Assembly: GCF_014641555.1 (NCBI RefSeq)
Contig: NZ_BMHY01000003.1
Location: forward strand, 161,061 to 225,060
Origin: Paenibacillus radicis (ex Gao et al. 2016)
GTDB lineage: Bacteria > Bacillota > Bacilli > Paenibacillales > Paenibacillaceae
DNA length: 64,000 nucleotides
Direction of reading: 5' to 3'
Of the stretch, positions 8,815-17,319 are shown piece after piece; the first letter of the stretch is position 1; every line of letters begins with the position of its first letter. Both the position numbers and the translations under genes were made by a program. The notes under the pieces were generated by a model. It had not been told where the DNA came from. It worked only from the letters and a program-made list of their open reading frames with translations, and did no database searches.

Positions 8815-8852
8815 AAAAAAAGCCGTCAGTCCATGAAAATGGACTGACGGCT
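8815..8852 (-). terminator. Rho-independent terminator of the glycosidase operon
   Basis: A 13-bp perfect stem (AGCCGTCAGTCCA / TGGACTGACGGCT, 8821-8833 and 8840-8852) is followed on the minus strand by a T-run. It lies just after the glycosidase stop. Confidence 0.9.
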
Positions 8853-8859
8853 CTCGCTG

Positions 8860-10254
8860 TTAACCAACTGTGATCGTATGCGTCTCGCCAGGCTCGACCT
8901 CGACTTCGGCCACCAGATAGGTGCGGCCGAGTTCGTCGCGTTCCACAGACGGCTGAATGGCAAGACCATTATGGTTCAGCCCAGCAGTCTGCCCTTCCGC
9001 TGCTTCCGTGCGGAACTTCGCTTTCCAGCGCAAGGCTGCGCCGGAAAGATTGCTAAATTCCGTGTGCGTTGTACCCTGGTGCTTAACAGCAATCGTTCTT
9101 CCGAGAACGGGAACGAGAGACAGCTCTGCCCAAGTCAGCTCTCCCGCCAATTTCGATTCGGTCGTCACACCAGAAATGCCGTCTGCCGAGATACCCATCA
9201 GGCCAGACACTACCGCTCCAACTGCCGAATAAGAAACCTCAGGATACTCACGGCGCTCAAGACTAGGCTCCATCAGCGCTTTCAAGCTGCGAAGCGCCTC
9301 TTCGTCACTTCCTCCGCGATAGTACGTTTCCGGCAAATAGGACATGCCTTCCACATTGGAAGCGCCTCGCGCGATTGCTTCGCGCAGCGCGCCTTCCCGC
9401 TTCTCCGCATTATCGATAACGCCATAATAGAGCGGAAGGAATTGGCCTTCTCCAGCTTCAGATGCAATGAAGTCGCCCTTCTGGCTCAGAGCAATATAGA
9501 AGCAGCCGTTGCTCTCATCCCACCACTGCTCCTCCAGCCGCTTCCGCAGCTCCGAAGCTTTGGCCGAATACTCAGCGGCACGCGCTTCACCTTGCCCCGT
9601 TAACTTCACGATCTCGGCATATGCTTCATACCCGGCGATCATAATCGCAATGAGATCAGCGCCAATTCTCGCATATTCGCCAGCTTCATTATAAGAAGCT
9701 AAGCCGCGGCGTCCATAGGCCGCCTCATATTCAAGAATACCGTCTCCGTCTTTATCCCAAGTCTTCACATATTCCGTTACGGACAAGTCATAAAATTTAC
9801 GAAAAACCGGATTGTCCAAGTAGGAGCGGTCGCCCGTCCACAAATATTGGCGGTAGCAGGCATCGATAGCATCGAAGTTCGCCGGCAGGTTGTACCAGAA
9901 ATCCTGGTCATTCTCATAATCGACAGGAGCCGGAATATCTCCTCCTGTGATCTCCCAATACGTGCAATAGTCTCTCGTCTCGCTAATATTCTCCGCGAAT
10001 TTCAGCATCATATTGCGGGTATGCGCCTGCAAGCCCAGAACGGCAGCGCCTAAGCTTTGATGGGAAACGTCCCGCATGCAGAATGCTTCTCTGCCCGGCA
10101 AGGCGGCCTCATACCAGAGGCCGACAGGATCTTCACCGTGATGCGCGTAAAAGAGCGCTTGGTCTTTCGCCCATTCAAATCCGGCATTCAGCGCTTCGTC
10201 ATCCGATCGGAACGTAATTGCGCCTAAGGAATGGTTCTTGTTGTTCGTCATCAT
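8860..10254 (-). CDS. Six-hairpin (alpha/alpha)6-barrel glycosidase-like protein
   Basis: A 464-residue protein without signal peptide, so probably cytoplasmic. Tryptophan/acid-rich segments such as TYWEITGGDIPAPVDYEND, WDKDGDGILEYEAAYG and EEQWWDESNGCF fit the (alpha/alpha)6 toroid glycosidases (clan GH-L/rhamnosidase-like group). I cannot assign a CAZy family. It would act on oligosaccharides brought in by the ABC system encoded upstream. The start at ATG 10254 is behind AAAGGA; a TTG at 10257 is also in frame. It is the last gene of sugar system 1, three bases after the permease stop. Confidence 0.68.
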   Translation of the reverse strand: MMTNNKNHSLGAITFRSDDEALNAGFEWAKDQALFYAHHGEDPVGLWYEAALPGREAFCMRDVSHQSLGAAVLGLQAHTRNMMLKFAENISETRDYCTYWEITGGDIPAPVDYENDQDFWYNLPANFDAIDACYRQYLWTGDRSYLDNPVFRKFYDLSVTEYVKTWDKDGDGILEYEAAYGRRGLASYNEAGEYARIGADLIAIMIAGYEAYAEIVKLTGQGEARAAEYSAKASELRKRLEEQWWDESNGCFYIALSQKGDFIASEAGEGQFLPLYYGVIDNAEKREGALREAIARGASNVEGMSYLPETYYRGGSDEEALRSLKALMEPSLERREYPEVSYSAVGAVVSGLMGISADGISGVTTESKLAGELTWAELSLVPVLGRTIAVKHQGTTHTEFSNLSGAALRWKAKFRTEAAEGQTAGLNHNGLAIQPSVERDELGRTYLVAEVEVEPGETHTITVG

Positions 10255-10257
10255 CAA

Positions 10258-11148
10258 TTATCCTTTCACAGAGCCGATCGTCAAACCGCCGATAAAGTAT
10301 TTTTGCAAAAACGGATACACAAGCAAGATCGGCACGGTAACGAAAATGGTTGTCGCCGCACGCAGCGTCAATGGCGTCATGCTTTTGAATTTTTGGAAAA
10401 TCAGCTGCTGATCCATAATTTGCTGGGATGCTTCCACTTCCAGGAGCAACCGCCGCAAGTAGACTTGAAGCGTATCGAAATGACCGCTGGAATTGTACAG
10501 CACAACATCGAACCACGCATTCCAGTGACCGACAGCCGAGTAAATCGATACGGCAGCAAATACCGGCAGCGACATTGGAATAACTAGGCTTAGATAGATT
10601 TTCATCTCCGAAGCCCCGTCAATTCGCGCAGACTCGAACAGTGCATCAGGCAGCTCGGAAATATACGAGGACATGAGCAGCATGTAGTAAGCGCTGATCA
10701 GCGAAGGAATCCAATAGACGTGAAAGGAATCCGTCAGCTTCAAATTGACCATCAGCAGATAGATTGGAATCAAACCGCCGTTGAAGTACATCGTGACGAG
10801 AAATAGAATCCGCATGAACTTCCGGCCGGAGAAATGACGGATACTTACGATGTAAGCCAGCAGACCCGTTACGAACAAACAAGTAACGGTCCCTACAGCA
10901 ACCCGAAGCACAGACCAGCCGAAGCCCTCCAGCAGTTTATCGTTTTGAAGCAGAAGCTTGTAGGCATCCAAGGAAAACTCCCTCGGGAAAATGTAGATCC
11001 CGCCCCTTGCCGCATCTGCCCCATCGTTCAGGGACAAAGCCAGCAAATTCAAAAACGGGTAAGCCATAATGATGCCAAACAGCAGTAAGACAACGACGTT
11101 CACGATGTCGAATAGCCGTTGAGGAATGGTTGTCGAACGTTCGCTCAT
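10258..11148 (-). CDS. Carbohydrate ABC permease, YtcP/LplC type (system 1)
   Basis: A 296-residue MalG-like permease of the CUT1 family with about six membrane segments. The EAA-type loop is ESARIDGASEMKIYLSLVIP (about residues 192-211), which contacts the ATPase, and the C-terminus has the FIGGLTIGSVKG ending typical of YtcP/LplC proteins. It partners the LplB-like gene just upstream. No ATPase is encoded in the operon. Such systems usually share an MsmX/MsmK-type ATPase encoded elsewhere. Confidence 0.9.
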   Translation of the reverse strand: MSERSTTIPQRLFDIVNVVVLLLFGIIMAYPFLNLLALSLNDGADAARGGIYIFPREFSLDAYKLLLQNDKLLEGFGWSVLRVAVGTVTCLFVTGLLAYIVSIRHFSGRKFMRILFLVTMYFNGGLIPIYLLMVNLKLTDSFHVYWIPSLISAYYMLLMSSYISELPDALFESARIDGASEMKIYLSLVIPMSLPVFAAVSIYSAVGHWNAWFDVVLYNSSGHFDTLQVYLRRLLLEVEASQQIMDQQLIFQKFKSMTPLTLRAATTIFVTVPILLVYPFLQKYFIGGLTIGSVKG

Positions 11149-11163
11149 CCTTATTGCTCCTTT

Positions 11164-12066
11164 CTAGAAAATCGCAGTTTGCATATAGCGTTTCGAAAGC
11201 TTATTCGCCACAATGACCAATGTCAGGCCGATTAAGCTCTTCATTAAGCCGACCGCCGTACCGTAGGAATAGTTGCCGAACTGAACACCAAACCGGTATA
11301 CGTACGTATCAATAACCTCGTAGTAGTCCCTGGTTGTCGGACTGCCCAGCAGCAGCTGCTGCTCGAAGCCTGCGTTCAGAATGCCGCCAAGCGCCAAGAT
11401 GAACAGCAGGACAATCGTGGAGCGAATTCCCGGCAATGTAATATGCCAAGCAAGGCCGAAGCGTCCTAGTCCGTCTACTTTGCCCGCTTCGTATTGCTCG
11501 CGGTCGATGCCTGCAATTGCAGACATATAGATGATAGAACTGAAGCCGACATCCTTCCAGACATTACTGGAGGTCAAGATGGCCCAGAAGTACTTCCCTT
11601 CTCCGAGGAACTGAATCGGATTGTGAATAAAGCCGAAACGCTGCAGCAAATCATTGATGATCCCGTCGTTGCCAAGCAGCGTAAAGGCAATGCTGGCGAC
11701 AACGACCCAGGAGATAAAGTAAGGAATGTAAGAGAGCGATTGAATCGTTTTCTTGAACGCCCGGTTTCTCACCTCGTTAAGCAACAAGGCGAGAATGATC
11801 GGTGCGGGAAATCCTATAAGCAGATTAAGCATACTAATGACAATCGTATTGCGCATAATCATCCAGAAATCAGGTTCCTGGAAAAACCGAATAAAGTTGT
11901 CAAGCCCTACCCAGTTCCCGAACATCGTCTGTCCGGGAACGTAGTTTTGAAAGGCAATGATCAAACCGTACATCGGGAAGTAAGAAAAGACGAGCACCCA
12001 CAGTATGATAGGCAAGCTTATCAGCCAAATTTGTCTCTCTCTGGAAAAGCGTCTAAGGTAGTTCAT
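11164..12066 (-). CDS. Carbohydrate ABC permease, LplB type (system 1)
   Basis: A 300-residue MalF-like permease. Features are FSYFPMYGLIIAFQNYVPG near the N-terminus, typical of LplB proteins, and the EAA-type loop QYEAGKVDGLGRFGLAWHIT. It has about six membrane helices. It forms a heterodimer with the YtcP-type protein and is fed by the lipoprotein upstream. Confidence 0.9.
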   Translation of the reverse strand: MNYLRRFSRERQIWLISLPIILWVLVFSYFPMYGLIIAFQNYVPGQTMFGNWVGLDNFIRFFQEPDFWMIMRNTIVISMLNLLIGFPAPIILALLLNEVRNRAFKKTIQSLSYIPYFISWVVVASIAFTLLGNDGIINDLLQRFGFIHNPIQFLGEGKYFWAILTSSNVWKDVGFSSIIYMSAIAGIDREQYEAGKVDGLGRFGLAWHITLPGIRSTIVLLFILALGGILNAGFEQQLLLGSPTTRDYYEVIDTYVYRFGVQFGNYSYGTAVGLMKSLIGLTLVIVANKLSKRYMQTAIF

Positions 12067-12092
12067 GATTCGGCTTCCCTCCAGCTATCCGT

Positions 12093-13760
12093 TTATTTCA
12101 ACTTTGCAAGATTCTTTTTGTATTCTTCCGTGCGGTATTTCTCGATATCGCTCAAGCCGATTTTTTGCGCTTTGCTGCGCAGATCTTCGAAGTTTTTGAC
12201 CGCTTCCGCTTCCGACTTCGACATCACGATTTTTGCAAATCCGGTTTTGATCAGCTCTTCGATTTGCTGGTTCTTAATCGTCAGCGGGTTGTCATTGGCA
12301 AAGATTACGCGGCGTTCTGTGCTTTCATAGATCGTGTCGCTGACATTGTCGAGCATAAGCTTTTTCCACTTGTCATCTGCGTTAAAGTTCTGGTCATACC
12401 AAGCCGTGCTCTTATTGTCGTCGCTGAGCAAGCCTTGCGGATAAGCCAGCCAGAAGATATTGCTGCCGTTAGCTGCTTCCGTTTTCTCATAATCCAGATC
12501 TCCTGCGAGCAATGCTTGCTTCGCAGTGTCATTGAACGACCACTTGCCGCCTTCTTCAAAGTTCCAGTAGGAATCAGTAATGTTCGGAATACCCCAGCCC
12601 ATCAGGCGAGTACCCATCGGTGTCATTGTGAAATCAAGGAATTTAATAATTTCTTCCGGCGATTTTGCTTTATCCGTCAGAACCGTGTAATTCCAGCCAT
12701 GTGTATCTTTTGGCGAGAGGTAAGCTTTTTCCGCACCTTCCGCTTTGAACGCAACCTGTACGTAACGTTTATCTTCTTTGTAGTTTGGATCTGTCGTACG
12801 CCATACTTCATGGCCCGCATTCCAAGACTGCCACCATGGACCGATATGTCCGGCAATCCGCTCGTTGGAGAATTTCGTTCTCCAATCCTCGAACTTGTTG
12901 ACGAATGCGTCAGGGTCCATCAGACCTTCAAGGAAGAAACGGTTGTAGAACAGAGCAGCCTGTTTGCCCTCTTCGGTATTCAGCCAATGCGTCAGATTAT
13001 GGTCGGCGTCTTCTTTGTAGCCGTCTTGCAGGCCCCAGAAGCCGATTGCATTGTTGACCTTCACATCCGCGTTCCAAGACAAAGCGTACGTTTTTTCGCC
13101 ATTGGCGTTAGTTGGATGCTTAGCAACCATTTGCTTCAGCACATTGTAGTAGTCTTCCGGCGTTTTGATCTCCGGCGCGCCCATCTCTTGGTACCAGTCC
13201 CAACGGATATGAGCCGTGAAATCCGGAATTGGCAGGTAACCCCAGCCGCGTGGAATGCCCCACAGCTTGCCGTTCTCATCCAGATAGGAGGCATAACGGT
13301 CGCCCAGCGCTTTCTTAATGTTTGGCCCGTACTTATCTACGAGAGGAGCCAGGTCCATAATTTTGTTTTGCGCTTTCCATTGTGAAATCGCGGAATCATC
13401 CAGCCCTGCGATTACTTCCGGATAATCACCGGAAACGAGCATCAGGTTCAGCTTTTCCTTTGGTTCCACATCCAGCGTCGTCCGTTTCATATCAACGTTG
13501 AATTCCTTCAACAGGTAGTCGTGAAAAGCGGCTTGCTTTTTCTCGATTTTATCCGGGTTGCCTTTCTCCGCTTGGTAGAAGTGGATTTTCGTCGTTTTAG
13601 CCGGAAGCTGCCAGCCGAATGCGTTTACAGAAGTTTGCCCGGTAGATCCCGCGCCGTTCTCTGGCGTTGCTTCACCCTCGTTTTGATCTTTACCGCATGC
13701 AGATAAAATCAACACGGTTCCAACTATTATGGTCATCAGAAGAGCGACTTGCCGTTTCAT
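12093..13760 (-). CDS. Carbohydrate ABC substrate-binding lipoprotein, LplA type (system 1)
   Basis: A 555-residue lipoprotein: signal peptide with lipobox LILSAC (Cys22) followed by an acidic/Gly linker and a family-1 solute-binding fold. Size and neighbours match LplA-type binding proteins for larger saccharides, such as breakdown products of plant polysaccharides. Ligand unknown. It is preceded by the YesN/YesM-type two-component genes, which probably induce it. Confidence 0.87.
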   Translation of the reverse strand: MKRQVALLMTIIVGTVLILSACGKDQNEGEATPENGAGSTGQTSVNAFGWQLPAKTTKIHFYQAEKGNPDKIEKKQAAFHDYLLKEFNVDMKRTTLDVEPKEKLNLMLVSGDYPEVIAGLDDSAISQWKAQNKIMDLAPLVDKYGPNIKKALGDRYASYLDENGKLWGIPRGWGYLPIPDFTAHIRWDWYQEMGAPEIKTPEDYYNVLKQMVAKHPTNANGEKTYALSWNADVKVNNAIGFWGLQDGYKEDADHNLTHWLNTEEGKQAALFYNRFFLEGLMDPDAFVNKFEDWRTKFSNERIAGHIGPWWQSWNAGHEVWRTTDPNYKEDKRYVQVAFKAEGAEKAYLSPKDTHGWNYTVLTDKAKSPEEIIKFLDFTMTPMGTRLMGWGIPNITDSYWNFEEGGKWSFNDTAKQALLAGDLDYEKTEAANGSNIFWLAYPQGLLSDDNKSTAWYDQNFNADDKWKKLMLDNVSDTIYESTERRVIFANDNPLTIKNQQIEELIKTGFAKIVMSKSEAEAVKNFEDLRSKAQKIGLSDIEKYRTEEYKKNLAKLK

Positions 13761-13881
13761 AGATGAATCCCCCTAGTTAAATAGATATGTCCTTGCAAAA
13801 GCTATTGTAGTAAACCGGGAACCCGAAGAGAATGGCATTTTCGTTGCGTGTATGTCGTTTTCATTAGGAATGTTAGCGGTT

Positions 13882-14928
13882 TCATAAGTGCTGCATATTT
13901 TTTCGATACTCCGTTGGGGTAAGTCCGATTTGCCGTTTGAACCGTTTCGTAAAATGAGGATAGTCGGGATAACCACAGCGTTGACCCACCTCATACGTCT
14001 TCAAATCGCTATGCTGAAGAAGCTCCTTGGCATGCTCCATCCGGATATGTGTCAAATAAGCAATATAAGACATTCCAGTCTCCTCCATCAGCATGTGATA
14101 GAAGTGAGTCGGAGATATACCAAGGGGCGTCAGCACCTTTTCCAGATTCAGCTCGCTGTCGGAAAAGTTCTCCTTCAAGTAGTCGATTGCTTGCTGGATA
14201 ACGCTGCGTTTCCCCCAATTTCGCTTGTCCCTGATTTCATGCAGCCCGGCCTCTAGCCATTCCGAGAACGATGCCGCAGCTTGTCCGTAGTCGGAGCCCT
14301 CGAAAGGAAAAGCCCAAGCGACAAGCTGATATTGCGGCTGCAATCGATTCTGAATCAAGGAAGCCGCATCACGAAGCAGCGAGATGCGTTCCTCAGCCGC
14401 CACATCGGAATCGTCGAGCAGCCGCAGCAGTTCGCTCACATCCTGGCGGACGCCTGCTTCGTTGACCATCCACAGCTCGTTGCCGATACGCTCCGCCGCC
14501 AGGCTGATCGGCGCGATCAGCTGGTTCTTGATCATAGCCGATTGACGCGACTTCATGAAACGATCGAAGCGCTTCTCTACCAGCCGCAGCACCTGCTCCT
14601 GGCGCATAGGCTTCAGAATATAGTCAGCTACCCCATGCCTTAGCGCTTCCTGCGCATATTCAAATTCCCCATAACCGGACAAAATAATAATATCCATCTC
14701 AAAGCCGTCCTGCCGCAGGCGTTGGATCAGCTCGATTCCATCCATGACCGGCATGCTGATATCGGTAATAATCAAATGGGGCTGCTCACGCTCAGCCACT
14801 TGGAGCGCTTCCGCACCGTCTGACGCTTCTCCCACAATTCGATAGTGCGGGCTTGCCCCCATCAAAATTTTACGCAGGCTTTTTTTGCTCATCGCTTCAT
14901 CGTCAACGAGAAGAATTCTGTAGATCAT
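13882..14928 (-). CDS. YesN-type response regulator with AraC output domain
   Basis: A 348-residue regulator. The receiver domain has Asp9/Asp10, the phospho-acceptor Asp56 (IITDISMP) and a conserved Lys (ILKPMRQEQ). The C-terminal ~100 residues form an AraC/XylS DNA-binding domain with two helix-turn-helix units, ending in GYPDYPHFTKRFKRQIGLTP. The ATG at 14928 has AAGGAG about 10 bases upstream and lies inside the end of the kinase gene. It likely activates the downstream binding-protein/permease/glycosidase genes when the kinase senses extracellular sugar or loaded binding protein. Confidence 0.92.
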   Translation of the reverse strand: MIYRILLVDDEAMSKKSLRKILMGASPHYRIVGEASDGAEALQVAEREQPHLIITDISMPVMDGIELIQRLRQDGFEMDIIILSGYGEFEYAQEALRHGVADYILKPMRQEQVLRLVEKRFDRFMKSRQSAMIKNQLIAPISLAAERIGNELWMVNEAGVRQDVSELLRLLDDSDVAAEERISLLRDAASLIQNRLQPQYQLVAWAFPFEGSDYGQAAASFSEWLEAGLHEIRDKRNWGKRSVIQQAIDYLKENFSDSELNLEKVLTPLGISPTHFYHMLMEETGMSYIAYLTHIRMEHAKELLQHSDLKTYEVGQRCGYPDYPHFTKRFKRQIGLTPTEYRKNMQHL

Positions 14929-16753
14929 CGCTGTCCGCTCCTTTGCTTCCATTCTGGTGCTGCTCCGATTCTAATGGCAATAAGATGTCGATACAGGTGC
15001 CGTCTTCTCCGGATGTTGAGATGAACAAGCCGTAGGGCTCGCCGAAAAGCATCCGAATTCTAGTATGCACATTGATCAGCCCGATAGACATTTTGCCATC
15101 CTGTGGCGGTTCATGATTCATAAGCTTGTCGAGCGGCAGATCGAACAAGTCATTGTATGCTTGCAGTATAGCCTCATCCATTCCCTTGCCGCCGTCCTCG
15201 ATTGAAATCAAGCTGCCGGCCGCAACGTCCATCTCAGATATCCGAATATAATTCGGCGGTATTTTATGCTTCTGGAAGCCATGCTTAAAGCTGTTTTCCA
15301 CGATAGGCTGTAGCATCGAACGCACGGCCAGCGTCCGACGGCCATACCGGTGCTGGATATCGATTGTATAATTCAAAGACTCGAATCGTTCGGACTGGAT
15401 GGCCAGATACGCTTCAATATGCTGCTTTTCGTCCCACAGGCTGACGATATCATTCGGATTCTGAACGTTGTAGCGGAACATATCTCCAAGCGATACGATC
15501 ATTCGGCTAATTTTATCGTTCCCTTCCACAATGGCGCTAGAGTTAATGAATTCCAGCGTATTATATAGGAAGTGAGGGTTAATCTGCGCTTGCATGGCAT
15601 GGAGCAGCGCTTCCTTCTGCTTGACCTCCAGCTCCTTCTCCCGCAGCTCGGAGACATGCACGATCTCAACTAACCGCTTCAATTCCTCTACCATCTTGTT
15701 AAATCCGCGGTACAAGCTGCCTACCTCGGCGCCTTTGTTTTCCGGTGCACGCACGCTAAGCTCGCCTAGCTCTGCCCGCTTCATCAAACGAAGCATCGTC
15801 AGCAACGAATTGCTCAACGAATACATAACAGCACTCGCAATGAGCATGACGATGAAGAACAGGACAAGGAATAATATCGTTGAGAGCCGGCTAACCTTCA
15901 ACAACGATTCGTTAAGCTCGCTGAGCAGCACCTCTGAGAACAAAGTCAGTCCGGTGCTGCTGGAGCGGAAGAAGACGACGAGCTTATTGCCTTCCTTCGT
16001 CGGCATCGTAAACGTGCCTCGCCGCTGCTCTCCCATCGCCTCCTGATAGGCTTCCGGAATCAATCGTTCCGCGCCGTAGCCGTTCGGGTGATAGGCGGTC
16101 TTCTGCTCCGGATCAGCAATCCATATAAAACCGGTTTTGCCGATGCGGACATTTTGGGTAATATTGATGACTTCCGTCAGCTTCAGATCGACAATGAGCA
16201 TGCCGCTGCTGTCAGTGTTGCCGTTTAAGCCGTTGAACTTGAACGCCATCGCCAGAAAGGTCGGCCCGCCTTCTTCCTTTTCCAGCCCCATAATTGTGAA
16301 TTTGCCGTTCTCTTTAATCCGGGAGTTATATAAACTGTATCTTCGTTCCGCTGACATATAACTGGAGGAAGAGACGGCGATCCCTTTGCTCGTTACGAGC
16401 GATATGCCGTGAATATCTTCCCGATTCGTCATAATCGGATTAAACAGCTTTTTTTCGACCTGTTCAGATATCTGAAAACGTTCGAATGATTCCGTCAACT
16501 CTTCATTGAGAAAAGTCGATGTCAGCTCATTGACCAGCAGCGGATACGTCCAGCGCTGCACTTCTTTGAAGTACGTATCCAGATGATCGTTAACCTGATT
16601 AACGAGCTGATAGCTGGAGCCGACCGCGTTCTCTTTAATCGCCTTGTACGATTTCTCATACCAGAATTGGCCGAGCAGCGGCAGTGGAATATATAGAACC
16701 ATCATTAAAATGATTATTTTTTTGCGCAGCGATGCTTGTTTAAATATGGACAT
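14903..16753 (-). CDS. YesM-type sensor histidine kinase
   Basis: A 616-residue membrane kinase. There is a membrane helix at about 12-28, an extracellular sensing domain (about 29-290), a second helix (about 291-315), a HAMP linker, and the HisK-family segment INPHFLYNTLEFI with the phosphorylated His at about 394. A GHKL ATPase domain follows (VENSFKHGF and EDGGKGMDE). The ATG at 16753 was chosen over an upstream start ten codons earlier because AAGGGGCGG precedes it. It overlaps the response regulator gene. A cre-like sequence lies 94 bases upstream. Confidence 0.92.
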   Translation of the reverse strand: MSIFKQASLRKKIIILMMVLYIPLPLLGQFWYEKSYKAIKENAVGSSYQLVNQVNDHLDTYFKEVQRWTYPLLVNELTSTFLNEELTESFERFQISEQVEKKLFNPIMTNREDIHGISLVTSKGIAVSSSSYMSAERRYSLYNSRIKENGKFTIMGLEKEEGGPTFLAMAFKFNGLNGNTDSSGMLIVDLKLTEVINITQNVRIGKTGFIWIADPEQKTAYHPNGYGAERLIPEAYQEAMGEQRRGTFTMPTKEGNKLVVFFRSSSTGLTLFSEVLLSELNESLLKVSRLSTILFLVLFFIVMLIASAVMYSLSNSLLTMLRLMKRAELGELSVRAPENKGAEVGSLYRGFNKMVEELKRLVEIVHVSELREKELEVKQKEALLHAMQAQINPHFLYNTLEFINSSAIVEGNDKISRMIVSLGDMFRYNVQNPNDIVSLWDEKQHIEAYLAIQSERFESLNYTIDIQHRYGRRTLAVRSMLQPIVENSFKHGFQKHKIPPNYIRISEMDVAAGSLISIEDGGKGMDEAILQAYNDLFDLPLDKLMNHEPPQDGKMSIGLINVHTRIRMLFGEPYGLFISTSGEDGTCIDILLPLESEQHQNGSKGADSDDLQNSSR

Positions 16754-16846
16754 GCTTGTCCGCCCCTTCGTGCAGAAATTCATGCTGTCGTCTTATCCCT
16801 CTCATTATAGAGGATATTGCTGCGGACGAAATTGGATTAAAATCGT

Positions 16847-16862
16847 TTGAAAGCGATTGCTA
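16847..16862 (-). promoter_or_regulatory. Candidate catabolite-responsive (cre) site upstream of the kinase gene
   Basis: TTGAAAGCGATTGCTA fits the cre consensus WTGNAANCGNWWNCAW with one mismatch. Its place upstream of a sugar-sensing operon fits CcpA repression. A single site found by eye may be chance. Confidence 0.4.
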
Positions 16863-16935
16863 ATGATTTTGACATATTCGTGATGATTTAGACATACCGG
16901 GTAAAAAAACATTTTCAGCCCTGCAAAAGTGCATG

Positions 16936-16961
16936 AAAAAGCCGGACCCCAGCGGTCCGGC
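16936..16961 (-). terminator. Rho-independent terminator after system 2
   Basis: Stem GCCGGACC / GGTCCGGC (16941-16948 and 16954-16961) with a short T-run on the minus strand. It lies about 360 bases beyond the binding-protein stop, with element II copy B between. Confidence 0.7.
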
Positions 16962-17049
16962 ATCTTGTTTCCGCCGTGAGGGCGGCGCTATAGAAATGCG
17001 TAAAACTTTTTTACCTTTCACGGCTCAACTCTACTTGCTGACTGGTGAT

Positions 17050-17235
17050 CAAACTGCAAAAGTACATTTTGACAAGCCATAAACTAGCCAAAATTGCCCT
17101 CAAAATGCAAAAGTGCATTTGAAATCACTTCATTTCATCCATTCGCGGCTTTTCAGACCGATCAACCTGCACATTTACATTTTGATGCGAAAAATCGTCC
17201 ATAAATCGGCTGACAAAATGCAGTTTTACATTTTG
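17050..17235 (-). repeat. Dispersed 186-bp near-palindromic element (element II), copy B
   Basis: Reverse orientation relative to copies A, C and D. It has the same four-word layout, including AAAATGCAAAAGTGCA at 17102-17117. It sits between the system 2 stop codon and its terminator, so it would be part of the 3' untranslated RNA. Confidence 0.9.
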
Positions 17236-17319
17236 ATTCGTTGCAGCCTCTACAAGGCTATCAACGGACAGAGGCTGACAGGCAGATTGCCGGCAGCCTC
17301 CCCTTCCAAGCCCACGCAG

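Larger units (their letters stand above)
8241..8859. other. Non-coding gap between convergent genes
   Basis: No gene is supported. It contains a TTCGTTCTTTGCGAAGCAG-type hairpin word near 8255-8275, element II copy A (8305-8490) and a terminator for the glycosidase operon (8815-8852). Short open frames here fall mostly inside the repeat and are not convincing genes. Confidence 0.6.
16863..17319. other. Non-coding gap between sugar systems 1 and 2
   Basis: No gene is supported. The gap holds element II copy B (17050-17235) and a minus-strand terminator (16936-16961) that would end the transcript of system 2. Confidence 0.6.

Noticed and set aside
12165..13385. 406-codon plus-strand frame opposite the system 1 binding protein
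   Set aside because: Antisense shadow of a GC-rich gene. The minus-strand frame has a lipobox, ribosome binding site and operon context.
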